64,000 bases of DNA from an uncultured Lachnospiraceae bacterium (GCA_947629585.1 CANREH010000001.1:37271-101270), one strand, 5' to 3'. Shown: positions 8,778-17,623, counted from the stretch's first letter. Numbers and translations: made by a program. Notes: generated by a model from the sequence alone, not told the origin.

Positions 8778-8806
8778 ATTCTAATATATCCCATCTTTAA
8801 AATCAA
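8778..8806 (-). promoter_or_regulatory. promoter of Panacea-lysA genes
   Basis: Minus strand TTGATT (8801-8806) and TAGAAT (8778-8783), 17-bp spacing. It overlaps the last codons of the upstream HAD gene. A further AT-rich TATAAT-like stretch lies near 8750 without a good -35. Confidence 0.55.
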
Positions 8807-9627
8807 GTACATTTTAATAGATCATACAACTCTTTTATTGTCCCGCAATAATATTCCGGCGGAAACTCTGTTGTTTTCAAATCCTCTTCCTTTGCTTCCC
8901 CGGTAAACACCGCCAGAGTATCCACCCCTGCGTTTAAGCCGCAGGCAATATCGGTATAAAGCCTGTCTCCAATCACAAGGATATCTTCTTTCCGGTATCC
9001 GTTCTCTTCCGCCGCCATCGTCACCATCATGGGGTTCGGCTTTCCAAGATACTCCGGCTCGCGCCCTGCGGCGCAGGCAATCATGCCGCAGATAGCCCCG
9101 CAGTCCGGGATAAACCCGAAGGAAACCGGACACGCCAAATCCCTGTTGGTCGCATAATATTTAACATCCTCTGCCGTCAGAAGCCTGCAGATATCCGTTA
9201 CTTTCTGATAGGTCAGCTCACTGTCAAACCCGACTACGGCAGCTTTGATATTTCCGGGACCTTCTTCCGGCACCGTCTCCGTCACAGACAGCCCGAACGA
9301 TTTCAATTCCCTGATAAACGACTTCGTTCCAAGCACATATAACAAATCCTGCTCATGATGTTCCTTTAAAAAATGCGCTGTCACATAGCCTGCCGTCAGA
9401 AAATTAGAGCGGTCCACCTTAAGCCCCATCTTCGTATATTTTTCCACATAATCCTCAATTCCTTTCGTGGAATTATTGGTAATAAACACATATTTTCCGC
9501 CGCGCTTTTTGACAAGATTTAAAAAATCCAAAGCCCCGTCAATCCAGTCTGCATCCAGTGATACCGTACCATCAATATCCAGAAGGAACAGCTTTTTTGA
9601 TTTAAGCGCATCATTAATATACTGCAT
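8803..9627 (-). CDS. HAD-IIA family phosphatase (NagD/AraL-like)
   Basis: Soluble phosphatase of the HAD superfamily, subfamily IIA, acting on sugar or nucleoside phosphates. Motif I is FLLDIDGTVSLD (nucleophile and acid Asp near residues 19 and 21), motif II FITNNST, the cap contains the Cys- and Gly-rich FGFIPDCGAICGMI, and motif IV is VIGDRLYTDIACGLNAGVDT. Length 274 aa is typical. It lies downstream of tagD; a glycerol-phosphate phosphatase role is conceivable from context but cannot be read from sequence. Confidence 0.82.
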   Translation of the reverse strand: MQYINDALKSKKLFLLDIDGTVSLDADWIDGALDFLNLVKKRGGKYVFITNNSTKGIEDYVEKYTKMGLKVDRSNFLTAGYVTAHFLKEHHEQDLLYVLGTKSFIRELKSFGLSVTETVPEEGPGNIKAAVVGFDSELTYQKVTDICRLLTAEDVKYYATNRDLACPVSFGFIPDCGAICGMIACAAGREPEYLGKPNPMMVTMAAEENGYRKEDILVIGDRLYTDIACGLNAGVDTLAVFTGEAKEEDLKTTEFPPEYYCGTIKELYDLLKCT

Positions 9628-9708
9628 TTCCTGCCACCTTTCGATTACGGCAAAATCGGAAGCCCAAAATCCCGTGATTCTGCACTCCCGATCCCATTCC
9701 TATTTTCC

Positions 9709-9731
9709 TATAAAAGCCCCGCCAGGCGGCT
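9709..9731 (-). terminator. intrinsic terminator after tagD
   Basis: On the minus strand a GC-rich hairpin (AGCCGCC-TGG-CGGGGCT, with internal mismatch) ends in TTTTA immediately after the tagD stop. It would end the exporter-tagD operon. Confidence 0.55.
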
Positions 9732-9732
9732 G

Positions 9733-10143
9733 TTATTCCCCATCCTTTTTCTTTCCTCTAAGGTTTAAATCTTCCTTGATCTTCGTAGTAGAGATCCCTT
9801 CCGTCCTCGGCAGATACACCACCTCACAGTAGTCCTTAAGGAAGTCAAACTTTCCTTTCCAGTCGTCTCCCATCACAAAGACATCGACCTGATTGTTGAC
9901 AACATCGTCAATCTTCTGTTCCCAGGTATATTCCGGCAATACTTCATCCACATATTTAATCGCCTCTAAAATCTTTTTCCGATCCTCAAAGCTGTAATAC
10001 GCCTTTTTATTTTTGATGGCGTTAAATTCATCCGAAGAAACCACCACGATCAGATAATCCCCCAGCTCTTTGGCACGGCGCAAAAGATTAATATGCCCTA
10101 CATGGAGGAGATCATAGGTTCCATAAGTAATTACTTTTTTCAT
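9733..10143 (-). CDS. tagD: glycerol-3-phosphate cytidylyltransferase
   Basis: Makes CDP-glycerol from CTP and sn-glycerol 3-phosphate, the precursor of glycerol-phosphate teichoic acids. It has the cytidylyltransferase fold: HVGH (HxGH) at residues 15-18 and the RTEGISTTKI signature near residue 115. The 136-aa length matches TagD/TarD (about 129-132). It is the last gene of a minus-strand cluster with the two ABC exporter genes, which supports export of a glycerol-phosphate-containing polymer. The glycerophosphotransferase that would use its product lies separately at 39077-40291. Confidence 0.93.
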   Translation of the reverse strand: MKKVITYGTYDLLHVGHINLLRRAKELGDYLIVVVSSDEFNAIKNKKAYYSFEDRKKILEAIKYVDEVLPEYTWEQKIDDVVNNQVDVFVMGDDWKGKFDFLKDYCEVVYLPRTEGISTTKIKEDLNLRGKKKDGE

Positions 10144-10174
10144 TTTTCATTTCCTTTCTTCCTGATTTCTGTAT

Positions 10175-10930
10175 TTATTCTTCCTCATCAATTTCCAGTT
10201 TCTGCTGATAAATGTCAATCACCGTATCTGTATCTCCGTCTGCCACAATTTCCCCATTTTCCAGCAGAACAGCACGGTTACAAACCTTCCGCACCTGCTC
10301 AATCGAATGAGAAACGAATAAAACCGTAATCCCTTTGTCAAACATCCTTTTCAGCTTACGGATACACTTCCTGCGGAACCTTGCGTCGCCCACGGCAAGC
10401 ACCTCGTCCAGAATCAGGATATCCGGCTCCATAATCGTAGCGATGGCAAACCCAAGCCTCGCCCTCATGCCGGAAGAATAATTTTTAATCGGAATATCCA
10501 TAAAACGCTTCAAACGGGCAAACCGGACAATCTCATCATATTTTTCATCAATCAGCGCTTTGGAATACCCCAGCATCGCCCCGTAAAGATAAATATTCTC
10601 GCTGCCGGTATACTGCTTGTCAAACCCGGCGCCAAGCTCCAGCAGGGGGACCAGATCGCCCTGGTGCTCCACGGTCCCCTCAGTCGGGCTCATGACGCCG
10701 GCAATAATTTTCAGCAGCGTGCTCTTCCCTGCGCCGTTCAGTCCCAGAATGCCGACGCGCTCTCCTTTTTTGATGGAAAGATTGATTCCCTTTAACGCAT
10801 GAAACGTCTCATACTGCACTTTTCCCTGGAGGCGCTTAATCACAAACTCCTTAAAATTGTCAATCTTTTCTGCGCTCAGGTTAAACGTCATGGAAACATT
10901 CTCTACCTTAACCGCAACATCCTTTTCCAT
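10175..10930 (-). CDS. polysaccharide/teichoic acid ABC exporter, ATPase subunit
   Basis: Energises export of a lipid-linked polymer with the permease encoded just upstream. Visible: Walker A GLNGAGKST, signature NYSSGMRARLGFA, Walker B DILILDEVLAVGD and the H-loop SHSIEQV. The 251-aa protein has the TagH/Wzt core but lacks a long C-terminal extension, so carbohydrate binding by this subunit is unlikely. It lies 15 bp after the permease gene and 31 bp before tagD. An O-antigen-type polysaccharide substrate is the main alternative. Confidence 0.88.
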   Translation of the reverse strand: MEKDVAVKVENVSMTFNLSAEKIDNFKEFVIKRLQGKVQYETFHALKGINLSIKKGERVGILGLNGAGKSTLLKIIAGVMSPTEGTVEHQGDLVPLLELGAGFDKQYTGSENIYLYGAMLGYSKALIDEKYDEIVRFARLKRFMDIPIKNYSSGMRARLGFAIATIMEPDILILDEVLAVGDARFRRKCIRKLKRMFDKGITVLFVSHSIEQVRKVCNRAVLLENGEIVADGDTDTVIDIYQQKLEIDEEE

Positions 10931-10945
10931 ACAGATCTCCCATTC

Positions 10946-11731
10946 CTACACATAGAAAATAAACTTATCCTGGTTCTTCTGGAAAACATAAATCCCCACA
11001 AAGAACAGCGCAAAACTAAACGCTGCCGTAATCCCCAGCGTCTGCCATGCAAACGGCTCCACAGAGGACGGGATAATGCTCTGGCGGAACAAAAGAATCA
11101 CCATATAAACCGGGTTAAGCCTTAAGACCCAGCCGTACCCATGCTTTATTACCAGAGACACATCATAGAAAATCGCACAGGTATACATAATCAGGGTCAG
11201 CGCGACATTCCACAGATACTGCATGTCCCGGAAAAAGACCTCTAACGTCGCCAGAATCAGCCCAATCCCCGTTGACATGAAAAAAATCAACAGAATCGGC
11301 ACAATGCTGAACAATGCCATCAAAGATACCGGCGCCTGCAGGGCAACAGCAACCCCTACCAGCACAATCAAAGACAGCAGGAAAAAAATAAAATTAGAAA
11401 AAATCGTCGTCAGGGGATAAATCACCTTCGGAACATTGACCTTCCTTAACATCGCTGAATTGGTCTGGATTGCCTTCATCGCCGATTTTGTCGCACCGGA
11501 AAAAAAGCTGTAAATCAATTTTCCCGTCAGGACATAAAGCGGAAACAGGCGATCGCTTTTTCCCTTTAACTGTGAAAACACAAAACACAATACAATCATT
11601 GTCAGCAGCGGCTCTAACAGGGTCCAGATATAACCCATATAAGAACGCCTGTATTTGAGCCGGATATCCCTTGTCACAAGCTGCTGTATCAGAAAGTGGT
11701 ATTTTTTTGCATTTTTTATAACTGACTGCAT
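10946..11731 (-). CDS. polysaccharide/teichoic acid ABC exporter, permease
   Basis: ABC-2 type permease with six predicted membrane segments in 261 aa, similar in layout to TagG/Wzm. The N-terminal amphipathic segment RDIRLKYRRSYMGYIWTLLEPLL is characteristic of the family (given here by its position, residues 19-41). It is the first gene of the exporter-tagD group, begins 25 bp after the leuA stop and has its own AAAGGG ribosome site. No promoter is obvious in the short gap, so read-through from leuA is possible. Confidence 0.86.
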   Translation of the reverse strand: MQSVIKNAKKYHFLIQQLVTRDIRLKYRRSYMGYIWTLLEPLLTMIVLCFVFSQLKGKSDRLFPLYVLTGKLIYSFFSGATKSAMKAIQTNSAMLRKVNVPKVIYPLTTIFSNFIFFLLSLIVLVGVAVALQAPVSLMALFSIVPILLIFFMSTGIGLILATLEVFFRDMQYLWNVALTLIMYTCAIFYDVSLVIKHGYGWVLRLNPVYMVILLFRQSIIPSSVEPFAWQTLGITAAFSFALFFVGIYVFQKNQDKFIFYV

Positions 11732-11755
11732 ACGAATCCCTTTCTTGCCTAACTA

Positions 11756-13429
11756 TTACTCATCCTCCCGGAGGCGGTTAATCGCGCTGAAAATCGCGCG
11801 GACAGAAGCCCTGGTAATATTGGAGCTGATACCGACGCCATAGGTCGCTTCGTTGGTATCCTCATTTAACAAATGGATATATGCCGCTGCCTGCGCATTA
11901 GATCCTATGCTTAAGGCATGTTCGGTATAGTCCAGCACCTTAATCTTGACGCCCAGCGTCTCCTGGAAGCCTCTCTGGACAGCATCAATCGGTCCGTTCC
12001 CGACCACTTCAAAATGTTTTTCCTCACCGTGATCCGTATAGGTCAGGTTGACCTTTGTATCAAAGTTGTCGTCCGTATCCGTGAGATCCTCTACCTTGCA
12101 TTTCCGGAAATGCAGCGGCTCCTTCTTTTCCAGATAATGCTCGCGGAACTGCTCCATAATCGTCTCCGGCGCAACCTCGCCCTGACGTTCCGCAATCTTC
12201 TGGATAATATCCGCAAATTCCTTGTGCATACCCTTTGGCAGCTTAAAGCCATAGTATGTATCCATAACAAAGGCAACGCCGCCCTTCCCGGACTGGCTGT
12301 TAATGCGGACAATCGGCTCATATTTCCTGCCCAGATCGGACGGATCAATCGGCAGGTACGGAACCTCCCAATGCTCCAAGCCTCTCTCTTTCAGAGCCTG
12401 GATGCCCTTATTGATGGCATCCTGATGGGAACCGGAAAAAGCGGTAAATACTAACTTCCCGGCATACGGATGCCTTGCGCCGATCGGCATTTTATTGCAA
12501 CGCTCATACATCTCAATAATCTCATTGACATTTTCAATATTAAGCTCCGGGTTCATCCCCTGAGAAAACATATTATAGGCAATATTGAGCAGATCCACGT
12601 TTCCGGTGCGCTCCCCGTTTCCAAACAGGGTGCCTTCAATACGGTCAGCGCCCGCAAGCAGCGCAAGCTCCGCAGCCGCAACCGCCGTGCCGCGGTCATT
12701 GTGCGGATGGACGCTTAAAATTACCCGCTCCCTGTCCTTAAAATGGCGGCACATCCACTCAATCTGATCGGCATAGACATTCGGCGTCGTCATCTCCACC
12801 GTGGAAGGCAGGTTGATAATCACCTTTTTATCCTTAGAAGCCCCCCAGGTATCCATGACATCCTCGCAGACCTCCAGCGCATAGTCAAGCTCCGTCCCGG
12901 TAAAGCTCTCCGGAGAATACTCCAAAATCACTTCCCCGTCATAATTTTTCATATACTTCTTTACCATATTCGTGCCGTCAATCGCAATCTGCTTTACCTC
13001 ATCCTTACTCATATGAAAGACAACATCCCTCTGGAGCGTGGAGGTGGAATTATAGATATGGACAATCGCCCGCTTAATTCCCTGGATCGACTCAAAGGTA
13101 CGCTTAATCAAATGCTCCCTGCACTGTGTCAGAACCTGCACCGTCACATCGTCCGGAATCATCTTCCGATCCACTAACTGGCGGAGAAAATCAAATTCAA
13201 TCTGGGAAGCCGAAGGGAAGCCAATCTCAATCTCCTTAAACCCAAGCTTTATCAGCTCATTGAAAAACTGGATCTTCTCTTCCACCACCATCGGCTCAAT
13301 CAAAGCCTGGTTTCCGTCACGCAAATCGACGCTGCACCAGATCGGCGCTTTCTTAATCTCTTTATTCGGCCACTCTCTTTCCGGATAATCCACCACCGGA
13401 ACTCTTTTATATCTCTGATAATTTAACAT
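11756..13429 (-). CDS. leuA: 2-isopropylmalate synthase
   Basis: First committed step of leucine synthesis: acetyl-CoA plus 2-ketoisovalerate to 2-isopropylmalate. The N-terminal HMGL-like barrel contains CSVDLRDGNQALIEPM (metal and substrate residues) and HPHNDRGTAVA; the C-terminal third is the LeuA dimer/allosteric domain (about 430-557). Start taken at ATG 13429 (MLNYQRYKRV), where family alignments begin as I remember them, giving 557 aa; an upstream in-frame extension would begin within the promoter. No T-box or leader peptide is seen in the 92-bp gap. It is the class II long LeuA type. leuB, leuC and leuD are not in the window. Confidence 0.92.
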   Translation of the reverse strand: MLNYQRYKRVPVVDYPEREWPNKEIKKAPIWCSVDLRDGNQALIEPMVVEEKIQFFNELIKLGFKEIEIGFPSASQIEFDFLRQLVDRKMIPDDVTVQVLTQCREHLIKRTFESIQGIKRAIVHIYNSTSTLQRDVVFHMSKDEVKQIAIDGTNMVKKYMKNYDGEVILEYSPESFTGTELDYALEVCEDVMDTWGASKDKKVIINLPSTVEMTTPNVYADQIEWMCRHFKDRERVILSVHPHNDRGTAVAAAELALLAGADRIEGTLFGNGERTGNVDLLNIAYNMFSQGMNPELNIENVNEIIEMYERCNKMPIGARHPYAGKLVFTAFSGSHQDAINKGIQALKERGLEHWEVPYLPIDPSDLGRKYEPIVRINSQSGKGGVAFVMDTYYGFKLPKGMHKEFADIIQKIAERQGEVAPETIMEQFREHYLEKKEPLHFRKCKVEDLTDTDDNFDTKVNLTYTDHGEEKHFEVVGNGPIDAVQRGFQETLGVKIKVLDYTEHALSIGSNAQAAAYIHLLNEDTNEATYGVGISSNITRASVRAIFSAINRLREDE

Positions 13430-13502
13430 ACTTTCTTTCCTTTCCGACTCCTGATATCTGTCTCTGATTATTTCCGTGGTTCCTTCCGCGTAACATTTTC
13501 CC

Positions 13503-13531
13503 ATTATAGCACCCTGTTTTTTATTTTGCAA
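13503..13531 (-). promoter_or_regulatory. leuA promoter overlapping the HPr stop
   Basis: TTGCAA (13526-13531) and TATAAT (13503-13508) on the minus strand, spaced 17 bp. The -35 box overlaps the last codons of the upstream HPr-family gene. It gives a leader of about 70 nt without an evident attenuator. Confidence 0.65.
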
Positions 13532-13817
13532 TCCCTTCTTCCAGCGGGATTACGGATTCTCCCAGGCCGCCGAGGATCAGGGCTTTCAAATTTTTGAGGG
13601 CAAGCTCCTCATCTTCCCCGTCACATTCCAGCGTGATCTCATTTCCATACTTGACCTGCGCGGCAAGCACGCTTAACACGCTTTTCGCATTATACTTCCC
13701 GCTCGGCTTGCAGATATTGATTTTGCATTTATACTCCAAAGCTGCCGAGCATAAATGCTTTGCCGGCCTCATATGCAGCCCCACCCGGTTTAAAATCACT
13801 AAATTTGCGCTTACCAT
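13521..13817 (-). CDS. HPr-family phosphocarrier protein
   Basis: HPr-like protein of 98 aa. The EI-dependent phosphorylation site His15 is present (VGLHMRPAK) and the kinase site Ser46 is present (NAKSVLS), so it can in principle serve both PTS transfer and HPrK control; HprK is encoded at 31446-32378. It is divergent: the usual GLHARPA is GLHMRPA and the usual MGVMSLG after Ser46 is VLSVLAA, with a C-terminal extension. It is not next to ptsI. AGGGGG precedes the ATG. The leader 13845-13906 can fold (separate entry). A specialised HPr paralogue is as likely as the general one. Confidence 0.78.
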   Translation of the reverse strand: MVSANLVILNRVGLHMRPAKHLCSAALEYKCKINICKPSGKYNAKSVLSVLAAQVKYGNEITLECDGEDEELALKNLKALILGGLGESVIPLEEGIAK

Positions 13818-13844
13818 AACAATTCCCCCTTACTTTCACCTTCT

Positions 13845-13906
13845 GCAAAGGGCTGCCGATAAGCGCAGCTCTCACGGAGAACTGCACCAGGTCCCAGCGC
13901 CTTTGC
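13845..13906 (-). promoter_or_regulatory. structured leader of HPr-family gene, unassigned
   Basis: In the 119-bp gap upstream of the HPr-family gene, GCAAAGG and CCTTTGC close a domain that contains a 9-bp stem GCAGTTCTC/GAGAGCTGC with loop CGT (one wobble, minus-strand reading). It is too GC-rich and paired for chance in this AT-rich gap and has no U-tract on the minus strand, so it is not the cdaR terminator. I cannot match it to a riboswitch class. On the plus strand it is followed by ATTTTTATT, so an opposite-strand small RNA is an alternative. Confidence 0.45.
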
Positions 13907-13936
13907 TGAGATTTTTATTCTATTTTATGCTATTCT

Positions 13937-15154
13937 CTACGATTCAATCCTTACCTCTAACTGTAACCCTGTCGTACTTATCTTACCCGTTTTTGGCTCG
14001 TCAAATACAATATCGACCAAATGCCTTCCCGGTTTCAGTCCTTTCACATTAATATGCGGATTTAATTTTTTTATATCCAGCTTTTCTAAATTTTGTTCCA
14101 CATCCAAAACCGTCACCAGCAGCTCCCCGCTGTCTTTCTTCTTATATTGATACCGTTCCGATGCGCCTTTGATTTTCACATCGGATTTGGTAAAGCTGAA
14201 CTTCTTCGCTATCCACTGCTCCACCATCAGCTGGACGCTGACCTTCGGGTTCACGCTGGACACTACCACCCTGTCCGGGAGATAATTTGCCACATCCACC
14301 GTAACCTCCCCGGTCTGGTTCCGACCCGTCAAATCCACCGGAATCACCAGCTCCTTAATTTCATCCAGGTACTTCTGTCTCCCGGCGATAATTACCTGCT
14401 TCGGCTCATATTCCACCGAAGTGCATTCAAAACCATAGTCCACCTTTCCCTTTACATCAATCGTAACAGGGACCGTCTTGGTCTTGCGCACCTCCAGCCG
14501 TACCAACACCTGGCTGGCGCTGAATTTATACTTATCCTGATCTAACTCCTCCCCATTGGCATCATAGGCCTTCGGTTCCGCTGTCGTGACCAAATCCTTT
14601 TTCGCATTGGAAACATCCACCTCCAGCCGTACCTCCGCCACTTTCTTTACCTGCGTCTTTGCCCCGGTCACTTTAATAATATTCGGCTTGGAAGTAGCGT
14701 CCACGACATAGTACTCATCCGCCACCGTCCCGACCTGCTGAATCACCGGGACAAACTGGGCCGTCTTCATATTTTCCAAAGACACCCGAAGCGTCTGCAC
14801 CCTGCCCAGGGAACAGTTTAAGGACGGGTACTTCGTGCATTCCGGGTAAATATTGACGGAATTTACCAAAGATAACTGCGATAAATCCGCCGTCGCCTGC
14901 AGATCCTTCATCGTGATATTGTCTACCAGGCTCTTCTTTCCCGTAACCATAATGTCCACGGTTTCCCCCTGCACGACTTCATACACCTTATCCAAAGTCG
15001 ATACTGCCTTTTCATTGATAATCGTCACCGGAACACTGGTAAACTGCCGGGAACGCACCGGATCTTCAATATTGATAACCGCTCCCCAGAAAACAATGGC
15101 AAGGAACAATGATAATATTTTAATGCCGAGATTGTTCGTAAGCTTTCCTTTCAA
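13937..15154 (-). CDS. cdaR: CdaR/YbbR-domain regulator of diadenylate cyclase
   Basis: Membrane-anchored extracytoplasmic protein that modulates the c-di-AMP synthase CdaA. One N-terminal membrane segment (about residues 8-27, NLGIKILSLFLAIVFWGAV) is followed by four YbbR-type beta-rich repeats, recognisable by the recurring pattern of a VPV/VTI strand plus a xxYxVxxxxxxPxxIxVxG strand. Length 405 aa fits CdaR. It overlaps the cdaA stop by 4 bp, so the two are translationally coupled. The usual third gene glmM is absent; the HPr-family gene follows instead. Confidence 0.9.
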   Translation of the reverse strand: MKGKLTNNLGIKILSLFLAIVFWGAVINIEDPVRSRQFTSVPVTIINEKAVSTLDKVYEVVQGETVDIMVTGKKSLVDNITMKDLQATADLSQLSLVNSVNIYPECTKYPSLNCSLGRVQTLRVSLENMKTAQFVPVIQQVGTVADEYYVVDATSKPNIIKVTGAKTQVKKVAEVRLEVDVSNAKKDLVTTAEPKAYDANGEELDQDKYKFSASQVLVRLEVRKTKTVPVTIDVKGKVDYGFECTSVEYEPKQVIIAGRQKYLDEIKELVIPVDLTGRNQTGEVTVDVANYLPDRVVVSSVNPKVSVQLMVEQWIAKKFSFTKSDVKIKGASERYQYKKKDSGELLVTVLDVEQNLEKLDIKKLNPHINVKGLKPGRHLVDIVFDEPKTGKISTTGLQLEVRIES

Positions 15155-16023
15155 TCATTTCCTCTCCTTTTCCCTCTTCGGAATAGTTTAATCTTCTTAA
15201 ATTCTATGGAACGGTTATGCCCTTCCAGCAAAATCTGCTTTAAAACTTCCGTACTGACATTTCTCCTGAGCTTCCCGTCAATGGCTACGGAAATACTTCC
15301 CGTCTCTTCCGAAACAATCAAAGTGATAGAATCCGTCACCTCACTGACGCCCACGCCCGCGCGGTGCCTCGTTCCCAGCTCCTTGCTAAGCTCCATGCTG
15401 TCTGAAAGCGGCAGATAGCAGGTCGCCGACGTAATCCTGTCCCCGCGGATTAAAACCGCCCCGTCATGCAGCGGAGTATTATGCTCAAAAATATTAATCA
15501 GAAGCTGGCTGGTGACAATGGCGTCAATCGGGATGCCGGTGCGCTCAAAATCGCCCAGCCCCGTATCCAGCTCAATGACAATCAATGCCCCCGTTTTCGC
15601 TTTGGCAAGCTCGGAACAGGCGCGTACAAGCTCCTGCACCGTCTTCTTGCTGTAACGCTCATTCTCCTCGTCCCCGTCCTCCGCGGAAAAAAGCTGAAGC
15701 TTGATGTTCTGCCTGCCAAGCTGTTCCAGCGCCCTCCTCAATTCCGGCTGGAAAATCACTAAAAGAGCGGTAATCCCAACGCCCATCGTGTTGGTAAACA
15801 GCCATAAAATCACGTTCCACTCCAGCATATAGGACAAAACATAAAAGAAAAACAGCATAACAAGCCCTTTGCACAGGTTCCATGCCCGCGTATCCCGAAT
15901 CCACAAAATCACATAATAAATAAAAATAGTCAGGATCCCAATTTCAACAAGATCCAATAGCCGGATGGAAGGAAATGTTATCTGTGTTAAATATTTCTCC
16001 GCCAATTCCCTGAGCTTTTCCAT
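15151..16023 (-). CDS. cdaA: diadenylate cyclase CdaA
   Basis: Membrane diadenylate cyclase making c-di-AMP from two ATP. Three N-terminal membrane helices (about residues 20-95) precede a DAC domain with the catalytic DGA motif (LHDGAVLIRGDRI) and the RHR motif (GTRHRAGVG). At 290 aa it is the normal CdaA length. ATG 16023 is chosen; a TTG directly ahead is in frame but less likely. It is coupled to cdaR downstream and follows two unknown membrane-protein genes. Its product is an essential osmolyte and wall-homeostasis signal in Firmicutes. Confidence 0.95.
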   Translation of the reverse strand: MEKLRELAEKYLTQITFPSIRLLDLVEIGILTIFIYYVILWIRDTRAWNLCKGLVMLFFFYVLSYMLEWNVILWLFTNTMGVGITALLVIFQPELRRALEQLGRQNIKLQLFSAEDGDEENERYSKKTVQELVRACSELAKAKTGALIVIELDTGLGDFERTGIPIDAIVTSQLLINIFEHNTPLHDGAVLIRGDRITSATCYLPLSDSMELSKELGTRHRAGVGVSEVTDSITLIVSEETGSISVAIDGKLRRNVSTEVLKQILLEGHNRSIEFKKIKLFRRGKRRGND

Positions 16024-16074
16024 CAATCGTTTATCCCTGCTCTTTCCCTCTGTTCTGTCTCGTCTTCCTTCGTA

Positions 16075-17067
16075 TCATTCCTTTTTTTCACTGGAAACCT
16101 GCTGTAATGTCTCATACAGATCCGCCGTGTTATTGGTAATCTTCTGTGCATTAATCCTCTTTACCCTGACCTTTGGCGCCGCCACCTGCATCTTCGGGAC
16201 AGCTTTGACATAGTAATAATAATCATCATCCGAAAACTCGATCTGCTCGATACGGGAATAATCTAACGGCAGCGCAATAAACTGTATCAGCATGGCAAGC
16301 CCGGCGGATACCAGGGAGCCAAGCAGGAGCAGAAGCGGCTCTCCCTCCACTCTTAAAGCCAGCTCCCCGATCAAAAGGATTGTCAAAAACAGCACCGTCC
16401 CCGCCAAAACAGCAATCAGGAAGGCGTGGGGAACGGCCAGCCTGCGTATCAGATATACGATAAGGACCACCACCGTCACCGCCGCCAGATAAAGCGGCAT
16501 CGCCTTATTCTGTAAAAATTCCTCCATCAGCCCCTGATAAGAATTCATAACATTGTCCAAAGTCACCCCGCCGCCCAAAGCCGCCGTATTCTTAAAGCTC
16601 TCAAATAAAAAATAAACCACCATGCCGCAAAAAGAGGACACAGCCCCGACAGGCTCCGCCATCAGCCCCAGCAGCAGGGCAGGCAGCAGCGGAATATGAA
16701 AAAACATTGCTAACGGCATCAGTACAATCACATAGCTATAAGCGGATACATACCGCTCAAACAGCAGAAACAGGACCAGAAAAACGCCGAGGACAGGCAG
16801 CGCAAGCAAAGAAGCCAGCGCATAGGCATGAACCAGCGCAAGCATTGCCATCATCAGCACAAAACCGGCAGGCGGGACAAACGCAGAAATCAGGGAAACC
16901 ACAACAAGGACAATCCCGTTCTTCAGCCGCTCGTCGTAGCCAAGCGTCTGATTCATAAAAATAAGCACAATCAGGGAAAGCACAAACTTCCACAAAGGGC
17001 GCAGAAGCACTTCATAATCCCTGTATATCACACGCAGCCTGTCGCGCCAAACCAACAGTTTTGTCAT
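16075..17067 (-). CDS. multi-pass membrane protein of unknown function
   Basis: A 330-aa protein with about eight to nine hydrophobic segments between residues 25 and 285 and a hydrophilic tail containing an acidic-tyrosine run (SDDDYYYYV) followed by a basic segment KVRVKRINAQK. I do not recognise the family. A GGAGGGG ribosome site precedes the ATG. The gene lies 51 bp upstream of cdaA and 11 bp downstream of another small membrane-protein gene, all on the same strand, so it is probably expressed with the c-di-AMP synthase. A role linked to c-di-AMP or the envelope is suggested by context only. Confidence 0.75.
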   Translation of the reverse strand: MTKLLVWRDRLRVIYRDYEVLLRPLWKFVLSLIVLIFMNQTLGYDERLKNGIVLVVVSLISAFVPPAGFVLMMAMLALVHAYALASLLALPVLGVFLVLFLLFERYVSAYSYVIVLMPLAMFFHIPLLPALLLGLMAEPVGAVSSFCGMVVYFLFESFKNTAALGGGVTLDNVMNSYQGLMEEFLQNKAMPLYLAAVTVVVLIVYLIRRLAVPHAFLIAVLAGTVLFLTILLIGELALRVEGEPLLLLLGSLVSAGLAMLIQFIALPLDYSRIEQIEFSDDDYYYYVKAVPKMQVAAPKVRVKRINAQKITNNTADLYETLQQVSSEKKE

Positions 17068-17078
17068 CCTTTCCCCTC

Positions 17079-17495
17079 CTATTCTTTCTCCTGCTCTTTT
17101 TCCTGTTCTTCTTCCCTGTAATACCGCCGCATGGAACGAAGATTATTATAATGCTCTTTCAACCGTCCTTTCGACTGCCGATACCGGTGCATGGCAGAAA
17201 ATACCGCCGCAATTTCCGAAAAAAACAATACCAGAAGATACACAGCAGCGCCAAGAAACAGATAGAGCTGATAATTCTCCGACGTCACCTGCTTCACAAA
17301 ATAATCAGCTTTATATGCCGCCAACATAAAAAGGATCAGCGCCATAGCCGCCGTAACGCGGAAAAACGTCTTCAAGATCTCATAACGCACATAATCCAGA
17401 TTAGAATAAGAAGATATCCGGATATCCCCTTTTCCCGCACCTTTTTCATAAACTGCAAGCCTTGCCATCACTGCAATTTTACGTTGATCCAGCAT
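17079..17495 (-). CDS. small two-helix membrane protein, unknown
   Basis: 138 aa: a soluble N-terminus, two membrane helices (about residues 45-65 and 75-100), then a highly charged tail ending in repeated EEQEKEQEKE. GGAGAAGGG precedes ATG 17495. It is the first gene of the apparent four-gene run ending in cdaR. No family is recognised; the layout of two helices plus a charged cytoplasmic tail suits an accessory or scaffold protein. Confidence 0.72.
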   Translation of the reverse strand: MLDQRKIAVMARLAVYEKGAGKGDIRISSYSNLDYVRYEILKTFFRVTAAMALILFMLAAYKADYFVKQVTSENYQLYLFLGAAVYLLVLFFSEIAAVFSAMHRYRQSKGRLKEHYNNLRSMRRYYREEEQEKEQEKE

Positions 17496-17557
17496 AAAAA
17501 CCCTTCTCCTCCATTTTTTTCTTTTTTAATTATATCATGATCCCGGGGGAAAGGCAA

Positions 17558-17592
17558 CTAAAAAACGCAGGGACAGCTTTCGCTGTCCCCGC
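17558..17592 (-). terminator. strong terminator of the surface-protein gene
   Basis: GGGGACAGC-GAAA-GCTGTCCC hairpin on the minus strand with a stable GAAA tetraloop, followed by TGCG and six T. It lies 32 bp beyond the surface-protein stop codon. Confidence 0.85.
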
Positions 17593-17623
17593 GCCCTTTT
17601 CTCATAGAATCATAACAGAAATA

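Noticed and set aside
13440..13520. T-box or leader peptide for leuA
   Set aside because: The gap is too short and shows neither a T-box sequence nor Leu codon runs.
13430..13531. N-terminal extension of leuA by 34 codons
   Set aside because: The extension would begin inside the promoter -35 and -10 region; the family start MLNYQ at 13429 is better placed.
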